Origin: JAWKWH01 sp963669455
Lineage (GTDB): Bacteria > Pseudomonadota > Alphaproteobacteria > Rhizobiales > Rhizobiaceae
Reading direction: 5' to 3'
Assembly: GCA_963669455.1 (NCBI GenBank)
Contig: OY770026.1
Span: 1,178,001-1,242,000, forward strand
DNA length: 64,000 bases
The notes under the pieces were generated by a model, which had not been told where the DNA came from, did no database searches, and was given only the letters and a program-made list of their open reading frames with translations. Position numbers and translations under genes: made by a program. Position 1 is the first letter of the stretch; each line of letters opens with the position of its first letter. Shown here one piece after another: positions 7,834-16,111 of the stretch.

Positions 7834-7920
7834 TGGCAGGTTTATGTCAAATATCGGATTATCGGCGAAAACTATAGTTTTGAATACCAACCATCGATGA
7901 CGATATACTTGGCAGGTTAA

Positions 7921-8292
7921 TCAAGCGGCCGCCTGCAGTTCGCGGAAGTGCTTCATCAGGATTGGCCGATCGAAAGGCTTCAAGATGTAGCCTGATGCGC
8001 CGGCGCGCTTGGATCTCATAATCGCACCGACATCCAATTCCGGCAGGCAAATAGCGATTTTTGGGCTTTTCCCCTCGCCACCAATCTTTTTGGCGTGGCT
8101 GATGAAGTCGGTCACTTCCATATCAGGCAGTGTGCCATCGACAATCACCACATCGGGCATTTCTGCCGTGCACATGCTAAGCGCTTCTTCGCCATTGGAA
8201 GCCTCGACGATCAGCATCTCGGGCCCCGCCAGGATTCGCTTGGCAACTTTTCTGATGACACTGGAATCATCAACAATCATGCAGCGTTTCAT
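7921..8292 (-). CDS. single-domain response regulator
   Basis: 123 residues consisting only of a CheY-like receiver: Asp8-Asp9 in 'IVDDSSVIRKV', phospho-acceptor Asp52 in 'VVIVDGTLPDMEV', and the conserved Lys in 'GYILKPF'. It lacks an output domain, so it would act through phosphotransfer or protein contacts. It lies between ctrA and chpT, as in other members of the order, which suggests a place in the CckA-ChpT-CtrA relay. It resembles neither CpdR nor DivK closely enough to name. ATG at 8292 is preceded by AAAGGA; a start seven codons upstream is less likely. Confidence 0.88.
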   Translation of the reverse strand: MKRCMIVDDSSVIRKVAKRILAGPEMLIVEASNGEEALSMCTAEMPDVVIVDGTLPDMEVTDFISHAKKIGGEGKSPKIAICLPELDVGAIMRSKRAGASGYILKPFDRPILMKHFRELQAAA

Positions 8293-8533
8293 GACACATA
8301 TCCTTTGATCCACGTTAGAGACACCACTTTATGTCCCCGTTTTGTTATGATCTGGGATACTAACGGAGCCAGGTAAATATCCGGAGAAGAGACAGGGTAA
8401 AGAATTTACTATTGATTGCCGTTAACAGGACCTAGAGCAGTCTTAACCCATTCAGAGTCAATTCTGTTTGTCGATTGACAGTCGCCCGATGCCAACCCGC
8501 CCTAGTGTGGCGGGAACAGTATCCGGCCTTTCC

Positions 8534-9163
8534 TCAGGTGGCTTTCAGGACAATGTCCTCACTGCTTGCATGAATGCCGATTGTCATGTTCGCTTCCTCG
8601 GCTAGCAACAGCGTATAATAGGGTTGAACCGCATGGGCATCGATCGGTTCTTCCGGGGCTTGTCCGGAATGAAGATCCAGAAATTTTGGCGGAACGCGCA
8701 TCATCGGTCCGGTCGCCTTTAACGTAAAGACAGGCATTTCTCCGTCAGTTTCAAGGGTGACGCTGATCTCGCCGCCACGAGGGATGGCTGCATTGGCGAC
8801 AAGCAGCAGGTTAAGCAGGAGTTTGACCTGGTTTTTGGGAAGGAGCGCGCGCGTGCCCGACCATGAAAAGTTGGGCTTCTCGTTGGCCATGTAGGCGGTT
8901 GCGACCGCTTCGGCGTCGCCGGTATCAATCTGCATGCCCGCCGAACCTGCTGCACCGAAGGCTACTCTGGCATATTGCAGGCGGGCTGATGCGTTTCTGG
9001 CACTGGTGCGGATCAGCGCCATCGCGTCTTCGTCTGCACCACCCTCGTCGAGCAGTTCAAGGCCGTTGTTGATCGCGCCTACCGGCGAAATGATATCATG
9101 ACATACGCGGCTGCATAAAAGTGCCGCCAGTTCCGGTGCACGGAGTGTTAAAAGTTCGCCCAT
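8534..9163 (-). CDS. chpT: histidine phosphotransferase ChpT
   Basis: 209 residues. It has the dimerisation helix with phospho-accepting His22 in 'SRVCHDIISPVGAINNGLELL' and a C-terminal domain that resembles a histidine-kinase ATPase fold but lacks ATP-binding boxes, as in ChpT. ChpT passes phosphate from CckA to CtrA and CpdR. ATG at 9163 is preceded by AGGAG nine bases upstream; a TTG two codons before is possible. Transcribed in the same direction as the receiver gene 240 bases downstream and divergently from eipA. Confidence 0.93.
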   Translation of the reverse strand: MGELLTLRAPELAALLCSRVCHDIISPVGAINNGLELLDEGGADEDAMALIRTSARNASARLQYARVAFGAAGSAGMQIDTGDAEAVATAYMANEKPNFSWSGTRALLPKNQVKLLLNLLLVANAAIPRGGEISVTLETDGEMPVFTLKATGPMMRVPPKFLDLHSGQAPEEPIDAHAVQPYYTLLLAEEANMTIGIHASSEDIVLKAT

Positions 9164-9462
9164 CGACAATCGCTCCTAGTCTTGAATGTGAATATCCATC
9201 ACCGATGCGAATCACATTTCACTATCCGAGAAGCGATACATGGGTCATCAATCATCGGCAAGAATGCCTGGCTGCAGGATCTAAACTCTATCTTTTCAAA
9301 CATGTCCATCAAATGGCCTTCATTTCGGCGAGGGTAAATACGGTCATTAATGGTTGAAAAAGGATTACGCGGTAGCGTTACCATATCATTGACGGATTGC
9401 GGTCTTGTTGCATTGTCATCGCCGCTCGAACCCGTCACAGGAAATCGGCATGGAGTTTCGAT

Positions 9463-10047
9463 ATGACTTTCAGGCTTCTTGGACGCTGTCTGGCGGGATT
9501 TGCCGCCATGACATTGCTTTTGGCCGGGCTTGTTGTGGCCAGCCCCGATCAAGCCCGGGCAAACGACACATATACATCTCAGGAAATTGTTGATTCAGGC
9601 CATCGCTTTTTCGGCGCGACTTCCGGTGGACTGGCATCGCTAGTGGAGAAAATTTTCTCCTCCTATGGTCTGCCCAATGGTTATGTGCTGGGTGAAGAAG
9701 GTGCCGGTGCGATTGTCGGCGGTCTGACCTATGGTGAGGGGACGTTGTTCACCAAAAATGCCGGCGACCACAAAGTTTTCTGGCAAGGCCCTTCGATTGG
9801 GTGGGACTTTGGCGCCAATGGATCGCGGATAATGATCCTGGTTTATAACCTCGACGAGGTAGGTTCACTCTACAAGCGGTTTGCTGGTGTTGCTGGCTCC
9901 GCCTATGCCGTAGCGGGGCTTGGATTTAATGTTCTGAAAAACCGCAACGTGCTGCTGGTTCCAGTCAGGACCGGCGTTGGTGCCCGGTTGGGCGTCAATA
10001 TTGGCTATCTGAAACTCAGGCCACGGCCGACCTGGAATCCGTTCTAG
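9463..10047 (+). CDS. eipA: envelope integrity protein EipA (DUF1134)
   Basis: 194 residues with an N-terminal signal peptide ('LLGRCLAGFAAMTLLLAGLVVA', cleavage near 'ARAND') and the DUF1134 core, including 'HRFFGATSGGLASLVEKIFS' and 'FWQGPSIGWDFGANGSR'. In Brucella EipA is a periplasmic beta-barrel needed for envelope integrity and virulence, and its gene is controlled by CtrA. The gap to chpT contains GAATC (9209-9213) and ATTAATGGTT (9346-9355), the latter shared with the sciP upstream region. A terminator follows. Confidence 0.92.
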   Translation: MTFRLLGRCLAGFAAMTLLLAGLVVASPDQARANDTYTSQEIVDSGHRFFGATSGGLASLVEKIFSSYGLPNGYVLGEEGAGAIVGGLTYGEGTLFTKNAGDHKVFWQGPSIGWDFGANGSRIMILVYNLDEVGSLYKRFAGVAGSAYAVAGLGFNVLKNRNVLLVPVRTGVGARLGVNIGYLKLRPRPTWNPF

Positions 10048-10078
10048 AGCCTATTGCGACAATCCAGTTAAATCGAAT

Positions 10079-10106
10079 GCCCGGAGTATTGGCTCCGGGC
10101 ATTTTT
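10079..10106 (+). terminator. rho-independent terminator after eipA
   Basis: GCCCGGAG (10079-10086), a six-base loop, CTCCGGGC (10093-10100), then ATTTTTT. Confidence 0.9.
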
Positions 10107-10211
10107 TAATGTTAATGCGATGTTAGTGACGTAGGTCACTGGATCGGTGCTTGCAAGCGTGCGACAATTGATCGGATTTAACATAGAAAAACAGTCACCC
10201 AGGATCGCTTT

Positions 10212-11465
10212 GTGGTTCAGTCCGTTCTCTTTTTGCTGTTTGGTTTCCTCTCAGCCATTCTGCTCGCGCTTATGGTCGCTCCGGCGATCTGGCGGCGTGC
10301 GGTTTTTCTGACCAAGCGGCGGATCGAGGCATCCCAGCCGCTGTCGCTTAATGAATTGCGTGCCGAAAAAGATCAGGTCAGGGCAGAAGCGGCCATGGAT
10401 ATCCGGCGCCTGGAAATCCAAAGACGCTCGCTGAACGACAAGACTGTCGTGCTTAGAAAAAATATCGACAAACAACTCGACCAGATCAAGGATCTTGAAG
10501 AGAAAAAGAGCGCCCAGGCCAAGGCAATCGAAGGCTTTGAAGCTGACATTGCCGCGCTGAATGGCAAGTTTGACGATCAGGTTTTGGATAACCAGAAATT
10601 GGCTGACAAGCTGACCAGCGCGTGCGACCAGATTGAGGTCAAGATCGCCGAGAACGACCATTTGGCGCGGCTTTATGATGAAGCCTCGCTCGTTTCCAGC
10701 AACCGGCAGATTGACCTCGTGGCCGCCGAAGCCAAGGTTGAACAACTTGCCGGTGAAATAGATGCGCTGAAAACTGTGCGTGGCGAGTTGGAAACGCAAT
10801 TGCGTGATCTGTCTGCGGCCTCCAAGATTGGCGAACGGGCCTCTGAGCTTCAAATCCGGAAAATCGACAAGCTGGAAAGCAGGTTGGAGAAGATGGTGGC
10901 GACACTATCGGACGCCGAGGAAAAGGTCAGCCGGCGCGAAAAAGAGCTTTCACGCCTGAAAGAAAAGTTGAAAGAGCAGCGCAACAGTGACACGGCTTTG
11001 CAAAACCAGTTGGCTGATGCGGAAAAAGAGTACGCCAAGATGGAAAAGCTGTTGGCCATGAAATCCGGGGAGCACGACGTGCCGCAGGAAAACGATATCG
11101 GCAAATTGCAGACCAGAATTGGCCAGCTCGAAGAGGAGAGGGTGCGTCTGGAAACGAGGCTGAAGGCGGTTGTTGGCGAAAATCAAAACCTCAAAAGAGA
11201 GCAGGGCGTAAACAATATGCCAGCCGTCGTCACTGGTGATGACGAACAGAAAGAAAATGCCGAGCTAAGGACGCAAATCAATCATCTTGCCGCTGAAATC
11301 GTCAATCTCACCGCCTTGCTGAGCGGGCCTAATTCAGATATTTCCGGGATTGTTCGCGACGACAAGGGCCGCAGCGAAACGATCAGCAGGTCTTCAAGCA
11401 TCGCTGACCGGGTAAGAGCACTTCGTGAAGCCGCGGTGGCGGCTCACCATACGGGTGCGGAATAA
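10212..11465 (+). CDS. membrane-anchored coiled-coil protein, function unknown
   Basis: 417 residues. One N-terminal membrane segment (residues about 3-24, 'SVLFLLFGFLSAILLALMVA') is followed by a basic stretch ('RRAVFLTKRR') and then almost continuous coiled coil to about residue 350, with a short 'RSSSIADRVRALREAAVAAH' tail. The topology suggests anchoring in the inner membrane with a long cytoplasmic rod. A GTG start was used because AGGATC precedes it and it places the membrane segment at the extreme N-terminus. It follows eipA but is separated from it by a terminator, so it should have its own promoter. I know no named function. Confidence 0.8.
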   Translation: MVQSVLFLLFGFLSAILLALMVAPAIWRRAVFLTKRRIEASQPLSLNELRAEKDQVRAEAAMDIRRLEIQRRSLNDKTVVLRKNIDKQLDQIKDLEEKKSAQAKAIEGFEADIAALNGKFDDQVLDNQKLADKLTSACDQIEVKIAENDHLARLYDEASLVSSNRQIDLVAAEAKVEQLAGEIDALKTVRGELETQLRDLSAASKIGERASELQIRKIDKLESRLEKMVATLSDAEEKVSRREKELSRLKEKLKEQRNSDTALQNQLADAEKEYAKMEKLLAMKSGEHDVPQENDIGKLQTRIGQLEEERVRLETRLKAVVGENQNLKREQGVNNMPAVVTGDDEQKENAELRTQINHLAAEIVNLTALLSGPNSDISGIVRDDKGRSETISRSSSIADRVRALREAAVAAHHTGAE

Positions 11466-11474
11466 ACCCACTAT

Positions 11475-11573
11475 GGCGTGTCGCGTTTCATCTGAAACGA
11501 AAAAAGCTGCCTCTCCCTTTGGGCGAACGCATTTTTCGTTACGTTTTTTGAATCCGATAAAACGCAACACGCC
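11475..11573. repeat. long imperfect inverted repeat between convergent genes
   Basis: GGCGTGTCGCGTTT (11475-11488) and AAACGCAACACGCC (11560-11573) are inverted copies with one mismatch, about 70 bases apart. Inside are CGTTTC/GAAACG (11484-11489 and 11494-11499) and a GCATTTTTCG stretch (11528-11537) reminiscent of the dispersed repeat. It lies between the converging coiled-coil and RNA methyltransferase genes and may act as a two-way terminator, although no clean T-run follows a short stem. Confidence 0.55.
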
Positions 11574-11613
11574 TTAGGCTTCAATAACGCCAGCGACAGA
11601 TTGCAAAAAAACG

Positions 11614-12507
11614 TCAGTTTGTGATTGACTGCGTTGTTGCAAGGTGATGCAGGGCGATCGCCGAGGCTGCTGCGACATTCAAACTGTCGAAACCGGGCGC
11701 CATTGCAATGCTGACCGATGGTATGCCGGCCAAAATATCCGCCGGAAGGCCATCACCCTCGCCGCCAAGCACGATGGCCCGCCTTTTGCCGGCCGGAATA
11801 TCCGTCAGCGGTCTTTCGGCGCCGGGTGACAGAGCCAGCAGCGCGACATTCTGGCTGGAAAGCTGATTGAGGATATCTTTGGCCGTACCGCCCTTTGCAA
11901 AGGGAACTTTCAGTGCCGCACCGACAGAAACGCGCAGGGACTTTCGGTAAAGCGGGTCGCAGCAGGTTTCGTCGAGCAGCACCGCGGAGGCGCCAAAAGC
12001 AGCGGCATTGCGGAAAATCGCTCCGATATTGTCGTGATTTGAAATCCCGATGCAGACGGCAATCAGACAATCTTTTTCCCGCGGCGGGACAATTGCTGCC
12101 GGCTGGCTTTGCGGCCGCTTGCCGATTGCAAGGATCCCCCGATGAAGCGGAAAGCCCGCGACTTGGTCGATGATGTCCTGTGGTGCGGCATAGACCGGCG
12201 TATCAGGCGATTTTAGTTGCAGTTCCGGGGCAAGGCCCTTCAACCGGTTTTCGAGGATCAGGATGGATTCGGTGGCAAAGTAGCGGCTTTCCAACAGCGC
12301 GCGCAGCACCACCCGTCCTTCGGCGATGAAACGCCCCTGCCGCCCGACAAGGTCGCGCTCCTTGATGTTGCGATAAGCGGTAATCCGCTCGTCGCCGGGG
12401 TTAGAAATCCGGACGATATCATCCACGCCTGTCACCAACTCTGCCCTGGTGGCGGTGACAATTCCCTTCGGCATCCGGCTTGTCAATCCAGGGCGATTTT
12501 TGTCCAA
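11614..12507 (-). CDS. TrmH-family (SpoU) RNA 2'-O-methyltransferase
   Basis: 297 residues. An N-terminal L30e-like substrate-binding region ('RQGRFIAEGRVVLRALLES') precedes the SPOUT knot, with motif 1 'GISNHDNIGAIFRNAAAFGA', motif 2 'AIVLGGEGDGLP' and motif 3 'SLNVAAASAIALHHL'. Such enzymes methylate ribose in rRNA or tRNA using S-adenosylmethionine. The exact target cannot be read from sequence; TsnR- and RlmB-like proteins share these motifs. Start ATG at 12507 is provisional, as internal starts at residue 12 exist. The ArsR gene lies upstream on the same strand. Confidence 0.88.
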   Translation of the reverse strand: MDKNRPGLTSRMPKGIVTATRAELVTGVDDIVRISNPGDERITAYRNIKERDLVGRQGRFIAEGRVVLRALLESRYFATESILILENRLKGLAPELQLKSPDTPVYAAPQDIIDQVAGFPLHRGILAIGKRPQSQPAAIVPPREKDCLIAVCIGISNHDNIGAIFRNAAAFGASAVLLDETCCDPLYRKSLRVSVGAALKVPFAKGGTAKDILNQLSSQNVALLALSPGAERPLTDIPAGKRRAIVLGGEGDGLPADILAGIPSVSIAMAPGFDSLNVAAASAIALHHLATTQSITN

Positions 12508-12594
12508 ATCACGTCAATTCAGGTAAAAGCTGACACCGACAGAAATTCAGGGCAGTGCTTGTGTCACAAAGATACGGAGCGTGGATCGCCTGTT

Positions 12595-12888
12595 TCAGCC
12601 ATCGGCGAGTATCACATCAAGCGCCTGCATGATTCGCTCAGCTTTGCAGTTCTTCGAAGAATAGTAGATCGTCTGCCCGTCGCGGCGGGTTTCAACCAGG
12701 TCCAATGCCCGCAATTTGGCAAGATGCTGGGACAGCGCCGATTGGCTCAGATTGACCTTCTCCGCGATCCGGCCAACCGATATTTCGCTTGCCATCAGGT
12801 GACACATGATCAACAGGCGTCGTTCGTTTCCGAGCGCTGAAAGCAATTGCGCACCATGCGAACGGTCATTGACGATATTTATATACAT
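12595..12888 (-). CDS. ArsR-family winged-helix regulator (NolR-like)
   Basis: 97 residues with the ArsR winged helix: 'LLSALGNERRLLIMCHLM', recognition region 'NLSQSALSQHLAKLRALDLV' and wing 'TRRDGQTIYYSS'. The recognition helix and wing read like rhizobial NolR and BigR. No cysteine pairs of a metal-sensing site are in the canonical helix position, so metal sensing is not supported. The ATG at 12888 is chosen on length; no strong Shine-Dalgarno is visible. It lies between HugZ-like and methyltransferase genes on the same strand, with a run of eight G at 12940-12947 upstream. Confidence 0.85.
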   Translation of the reverse strand: MYINIVNDRSHGAQLLSALGNERRLLIMCHLMASEISVGRIAEKVNLSQSALSQHLAKLRALDLVETRRDGQTIYYSSKNCKAERIMQALDVILADG

Positions 12889-13045
12889 TTGGATAGCCCC
12901 ATATTTTTTGCATACTAATCCAGTCACGAACTTCAGCCTGGGGGGGGCCTGGTTGCAACTTCGTCCGGCTTCAAACCTTCGTACCGAACGTCATAGTTGC
13001 GTTGAAACAAAACTTGCTAGTAAAAGCAATACTGATCGAGTAAAT

Positions 13046-13837
13046 TTAATTCACATTAATAATAATATCTTGAGCGGAATATCCGGATTGAACCGTTCGA
13101 AACAGTTCAATCAAGGCAGGGCGAATATCGTCCGGGCTCGAAAGAGGCTTTGGGAAGGTGATCCGGCGTATGTTGTCAGCATAGGCGAGGTCGAGCCCTT
13201 CCGGGTCGATGCCGGTCAGTTTCCAGTTTGCCGATTGCGGTTTACCGCCGGCTGCGGCGAGCAACCGGACGGTATCGCTATGATCTTTGTTGATGTGGTC
13301 GATCGCCGCCTGTTCCGCGCCGGCGAATGTCGCCGAGATTTGTGGTGAGAGCAGGAGATGGCTGCGGTCCAGCAGATAAGCGCGCGCGAAGCCGCCATTC
13401 AGACTGGCGGAGCCGATTTCCATGCGGAAATAGGAAAAATCAGTGAAATCAGCATAAAGGGCCGCCTTTGGGTGCCGGTTCAAGAAACGGCTGCGGGCGC
13501 GGCGGCCGTCTTCACTGTTACCGTCAAGCTTTGTTGCATCGCAAAGGATGCTTATGCGCGGATGGGCAAGCGGGTCGCCCTTTTTGGGCTCTCCAATCAG
13601 CAGGGAACAGCGCGGGTCTTTTTCCAGAGCTGATGTATGCGGTGCGAGGCTTGAGACGAGAATTACCGGCGTGCCGTCGATGTCGGTTGCGGTCGATACG
13701 CGGCTTGCCATTGGGCGGCCGGTCCCGGGGGCAAGCGTTGCAAGCGCTGCAAAACGGGCGGTTCTGAGAAGCATTCTGGCCATGCCGATCGCTTCGGCGG
13801 TGACCGGCTGAATGATATCTTTGCGTGCCTCGGGCAT
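13046..13837 (-). CDS. HugZ-family heme/FMN-type protein (split-barrel plus DUF2470)
   Basis: 263 residues with an N-terminal split-barrel of the pyridoxamine-phosphate-oxidase fold ('ARMLLRTARFAALATLAPGTGRP', 'PVILVSSLAPHTSAL', 'CSLLIGEP') and a C-terminal DUF2470 domain with 'AAIDHINKDHSDTVRLLAAA'. HugZ proteins bind or degrade heme; alphaproteobacterial members are often annotated only as heme-utilisation or FMN-binding proteins. Start ATG at 13837 is preceded by GAGGAA five bases away, better than a GTG eight codons upstream. That Shine-Dalgarno overlaps the end of the CoA-transferase gene, so the genes are co-transcribed. Confidence 0.85.
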   Translation of the reverse strand: MPEARKDIIQPVTAEAIGMARMLLRTARFAALATLAPGTGRPMASRVSTATDIDGTPVILVSSLAPHTSALEKDPRCSLLIGEPKKGDPLAHPRISILCDATKLDGNSEDGRRARSRFLNRHPKAALYADFTDFSYFRMEIGSASLNGGFARAYLLDRSHLLLSPQISATFAGAEQAAIDHINKDHSDTVRLLAAAGGKPQSANWKLTGIDPEGLDLAYADNIRRITFPKPLSSPDDIRPALIELFRTVQSGYSAQDIIINVN

Positions 13838-13844
13838 CTGTTCC

Positions 13845-15010
13845 TCAAATGTCGATATCACCGCTTTTTTGCAGGGAAGCTAGATGATCCCGGGATATGC
13901 CGAAATGGGACAGGATGGTATTGGTTCCGGCTTCGTCCGATGCTTTTCCGGCCGGGCTGGCCGGGGTTCTGGAAAACCTTGGCGCCGGCGCGGGACGTAC
14001 CCCGCCTGCCTCTTTGATATGGCTCTGTCTGGCAAGGTTGTGAGGATGGCCGGGCGCTTCCGTCAATGTCAGCACCGGGGCTACACAGGCGTCTGAACCG
14101 TCGAAATGATCGCTCCATTCAGCCCTGGTTTTTTGCCGCATCCGGCCAGCAATGGCCTTTTGCATCTCAGGCCATGATTTGCGGTTATATTGGGCGCTTG
14201 CCAGCTTTTCATCCAGCGGTAACAGGTTTGCGAATTCGGCAAAGAAACTGGGCTCCAGACAGGCAACTGCTACAAATTTTCCGTCGCTGGTCTCATAGGT
14301 ATCGTAAAATGGCGCGCCGGAATCGAGCAAGTTCGATCCGCGCTGCTGCTGCCATTGGCCGGCCGATGTCAGGGCAAAGAACATCGACGCCAGCGCCGAG
14401 GCGCCGTCTACCATGGCGGCATCGACAGTTTGGCCATGGCCAGAGCGGGACCGTTCGATCAGGGCCGACAGGATGCCCGTGATCAAAAACATCGTTCCGC
14501 CGCCATAGTCGGCGACAAGATTGAGCGGCGGCACCGGTTTGCCGCCTTTGGGCCGATTGCATCAAGAAGTCCGGTTAACGCCAGATAGGTCAGATCGTGG
14601 CCGGCGCGTTCTGCCAGCGGGCCGTCCTGGCCGAAGCCCGTCATGCGGCCATAGATCAGGCCGGGATTGGCTTTGTGACAGCTTTGCGGACCAAGGCCCA
14701 GACGCTCCATCACGCCCGGCCTGAAACCTTCGAGCAGAATGTCGGCCTTGCGGCACAGATCCAGCACGAATGCCACGCCCCGTTTTGATTTGAGATCAAC
14801 TTTGACAATGGCCCGGCCAAGGCGGTCATTGTCGAGATGCGGCGGCAGGTTCAGCAAAGACCCGGCCGATGTCAGGCGTTCGATGCGGACAATGTCGGCG
14901 CCGAGTTCGGCGAGGAGAAAACCGGCAAGGGGAACGGGACCGAGGCCGGCCATTTCGATGATGCGGATGCCGGCAAGCGGTCCTGAAGCCTTTTCCGGTT
15001 CCTCCCCCAT
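13845..15010 (-). pseudogene. family III CoA-transferase / alpha-methylacyl-CoA racemase, frameshifted
   Basis: Two overlapping frames together give one complete family III CoA-transferase of about 385 residues. The first (from ATG 15010) has 'GPLAGIRIIEMAGLGPVPLAG', 'YGRMTGFGQDGPLAERAGHD' with the racemase-type His-Asp, and 'LTGLLDAIGPK', then goes out of frame. The second resumes as 'GKPVPPLNLVADYGGGTMFL' and runs to the TGA at 13845. Restoring the frame needs one extra base near 14541-14549. The protein would isomerise 2-methylacyl-CoA thioesters in branched-chain or fatty acid breakdown, consistent with the SDR gene upstream. Either a real inactivating mutation or a base-calling error. 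Confidence 0.82.
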
Positions 15011-15028
15011 GACTTCGCGTCCTTAACT

Positions 15029-15790
15029 TTAACGTGGCGCCATTCTGATGGCTCCGTCGAGGCGGATGGTTTCGCCATTCAGCATCTGGTTTTCAACGAT
15101 GTGGACGGCGAGTTCGGCATATTCGGACGGATCGCCCAAGCGCGGCGGGAAGGGGACCTGTTGGCCGAGGGAGAGCTGCGCCTCTTCAGGCAGGCCCGCC
15201 AGAAGCGGTGTCATGAACAGGCCGGGCGCTATGGTCATGACGCGGATGCCCGAACGGGCCAGATCGCGCGCAATGGGCAGTGTCATGCCGACGATGCCAC
15301 CCTTGGAAGCTGAATAGGCGGCCTGTCCGATCTGACCGTCATAGGCGGCAACGGAGGCCGTGTTGATGAAAACGCCCCGCTCGTTGCCTTCAAGCGGATC
15401 CAGATTTTGCGTTATGTTGGCGGCCAGGCGGATCATGTTGAAGGAGCCGACCAGATTGACCTGAATGACTTTGTTGAACAGGTCGAGAGAATGGGTGCCA
15501 TCTTTGGAAACGGTCTTCAGTGCAAGCCCTATTCCGGCGCAGTTGACCAGAATTCGCGGTTCGCCGAGCCGTTCGACAACCGAGGCCAATGCGGTTTCGG
15601 CTGCCTCGGCGCTCGATACATCGCAATGGACCGGAAAGCCGCCTGTCTCTTCGGCAATCTTTTCCGCATTGGCCATGGCAACGTCCAACACAGCAACGGC
15701 TGCTCCTTTTTCCGCCAGCGCGCGTGCGGTGGCCGCACCCAGGCCCGAACCGCCTCCGGTGACGATGGCAATCTGTCCTTCGATGTTCAT
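15029..15790 (-). CDS. SDR 3-hydroxyacyl-CoA dehydrogenase type 2-like
   Basis: 253 residues, classical short-chain dehydrogenase: NAD-binding 'VTGGGSGLGAAT' near the N-terminus, 'NCAGIG', catalytic Ser in 'INTASVAAYDG', Tyr-Lys in 'AAYSASKGG'. The close match to the HSD17B10 / 3-hydroxy-2-methylbutyryl-CoA dehydrogenase group ('ILVNCAGIGLALKT', 'APGLFMTPLLAGLPEE') suggests oxidation of 3-hydroxyacyl-CoA in isoleucine or fatty acid catabolism. First gene of a minus-strand operon with the CoA-transferase and the HugZ-like gene. An ACGTATACGT palindrome lies 18 bases upstream of its start. Confidence 0.88.
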   Translation of the reverse strand: MNIEGQIAIVTGGGSGLGAATARALAEKGAAVAVLDVAMANAEKIAEETGGFPVHCDVSSAEAAETALASVVERLGEPRILVNCAGIGLALKTVSKDGTHSLDLFNKVIQVNLVGSFNMIRLAANITQNLDPLEGNERGVFINTASVAAYDGQIGQAAYSASKGGIVGMTLPIARDLARSGIRVMTIAPGLFMTPLLAGLPEEAQLSLGQQVPFPPRLGDPSEYAELAVHIVENQMLNGETIRLDGAIRMAPR

Positions 15791-15804
15791 GAAACGCCCC
15801 CCAA

Positions 15805-15820
15805 TTTACGTATACGTCAA
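15805..15820. promoter_or_regulatory. ACGTATACGT palindrome upstream of the SDR operon
   Basis: TTTACGTATACGTCAA contains a perfect ten-base palindrome (15808-15817) just upstream of the SDR start. MerR-family LiuR sites in proteobacteria, which control branched-chain acyl-CoA catabolism, have a similar ACGT-rich palindromic look; that match is from memory and not verified. No regulator gene lies beside it. Confidence 0.45.
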
Positions 15821-15853
15821 TCTGCATGCTATTTAATCGCCTGACGCCCTAAG

Positions 15854-15951
15854 GCATTTTTCGCCCAAACGGAATCATATGTGCGAAAAATGCTTCAATA
15901 GTTCCATGCGGTTAAAGGCGTTGTTGCGGTTCCAAGTAACCGCAAAACGCC
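15854..15951 (-). repeat. dispersed two-hairpin repeat, copy B (complete)
   Basis: The best-preserved copy, reading on the minus strand. Hairpin one: GGCGTTGTTGCGGTT (15917-15931) with AACCGCAAAACGCC (15938-15951). Hairpin two: GCATTTTTCGC (15854-15864) with GCGAAAAATGC (15883-15893). It occupies the gap between the SDR start and choV end. The remainder of this gap (15952-16111) shows nothing recognisable. Confidence 0.85.
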
Positions 15952-16111
15952 CCAGTTCGCAATGGTAAAAAGCCCGAGCAGAGCCCGTTCAGGATCCGGT
16001 TGCTTGCTCTGACAGGGTTGAGCTTTATTACGTTAACCGCATTTCGCGGCGGCGGGATGATCATGCCATCGCGGCCAATACCCAAAAATCCCAAAAAAGG
16101 ATTATTTGGCG

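Noticed and set aside
12940..12947. Run of eight G as a regulatory signal
   Set aside because: Homopolymer runs of this length may be chance or a sequencing weak spot, and nothing around it supports a function.
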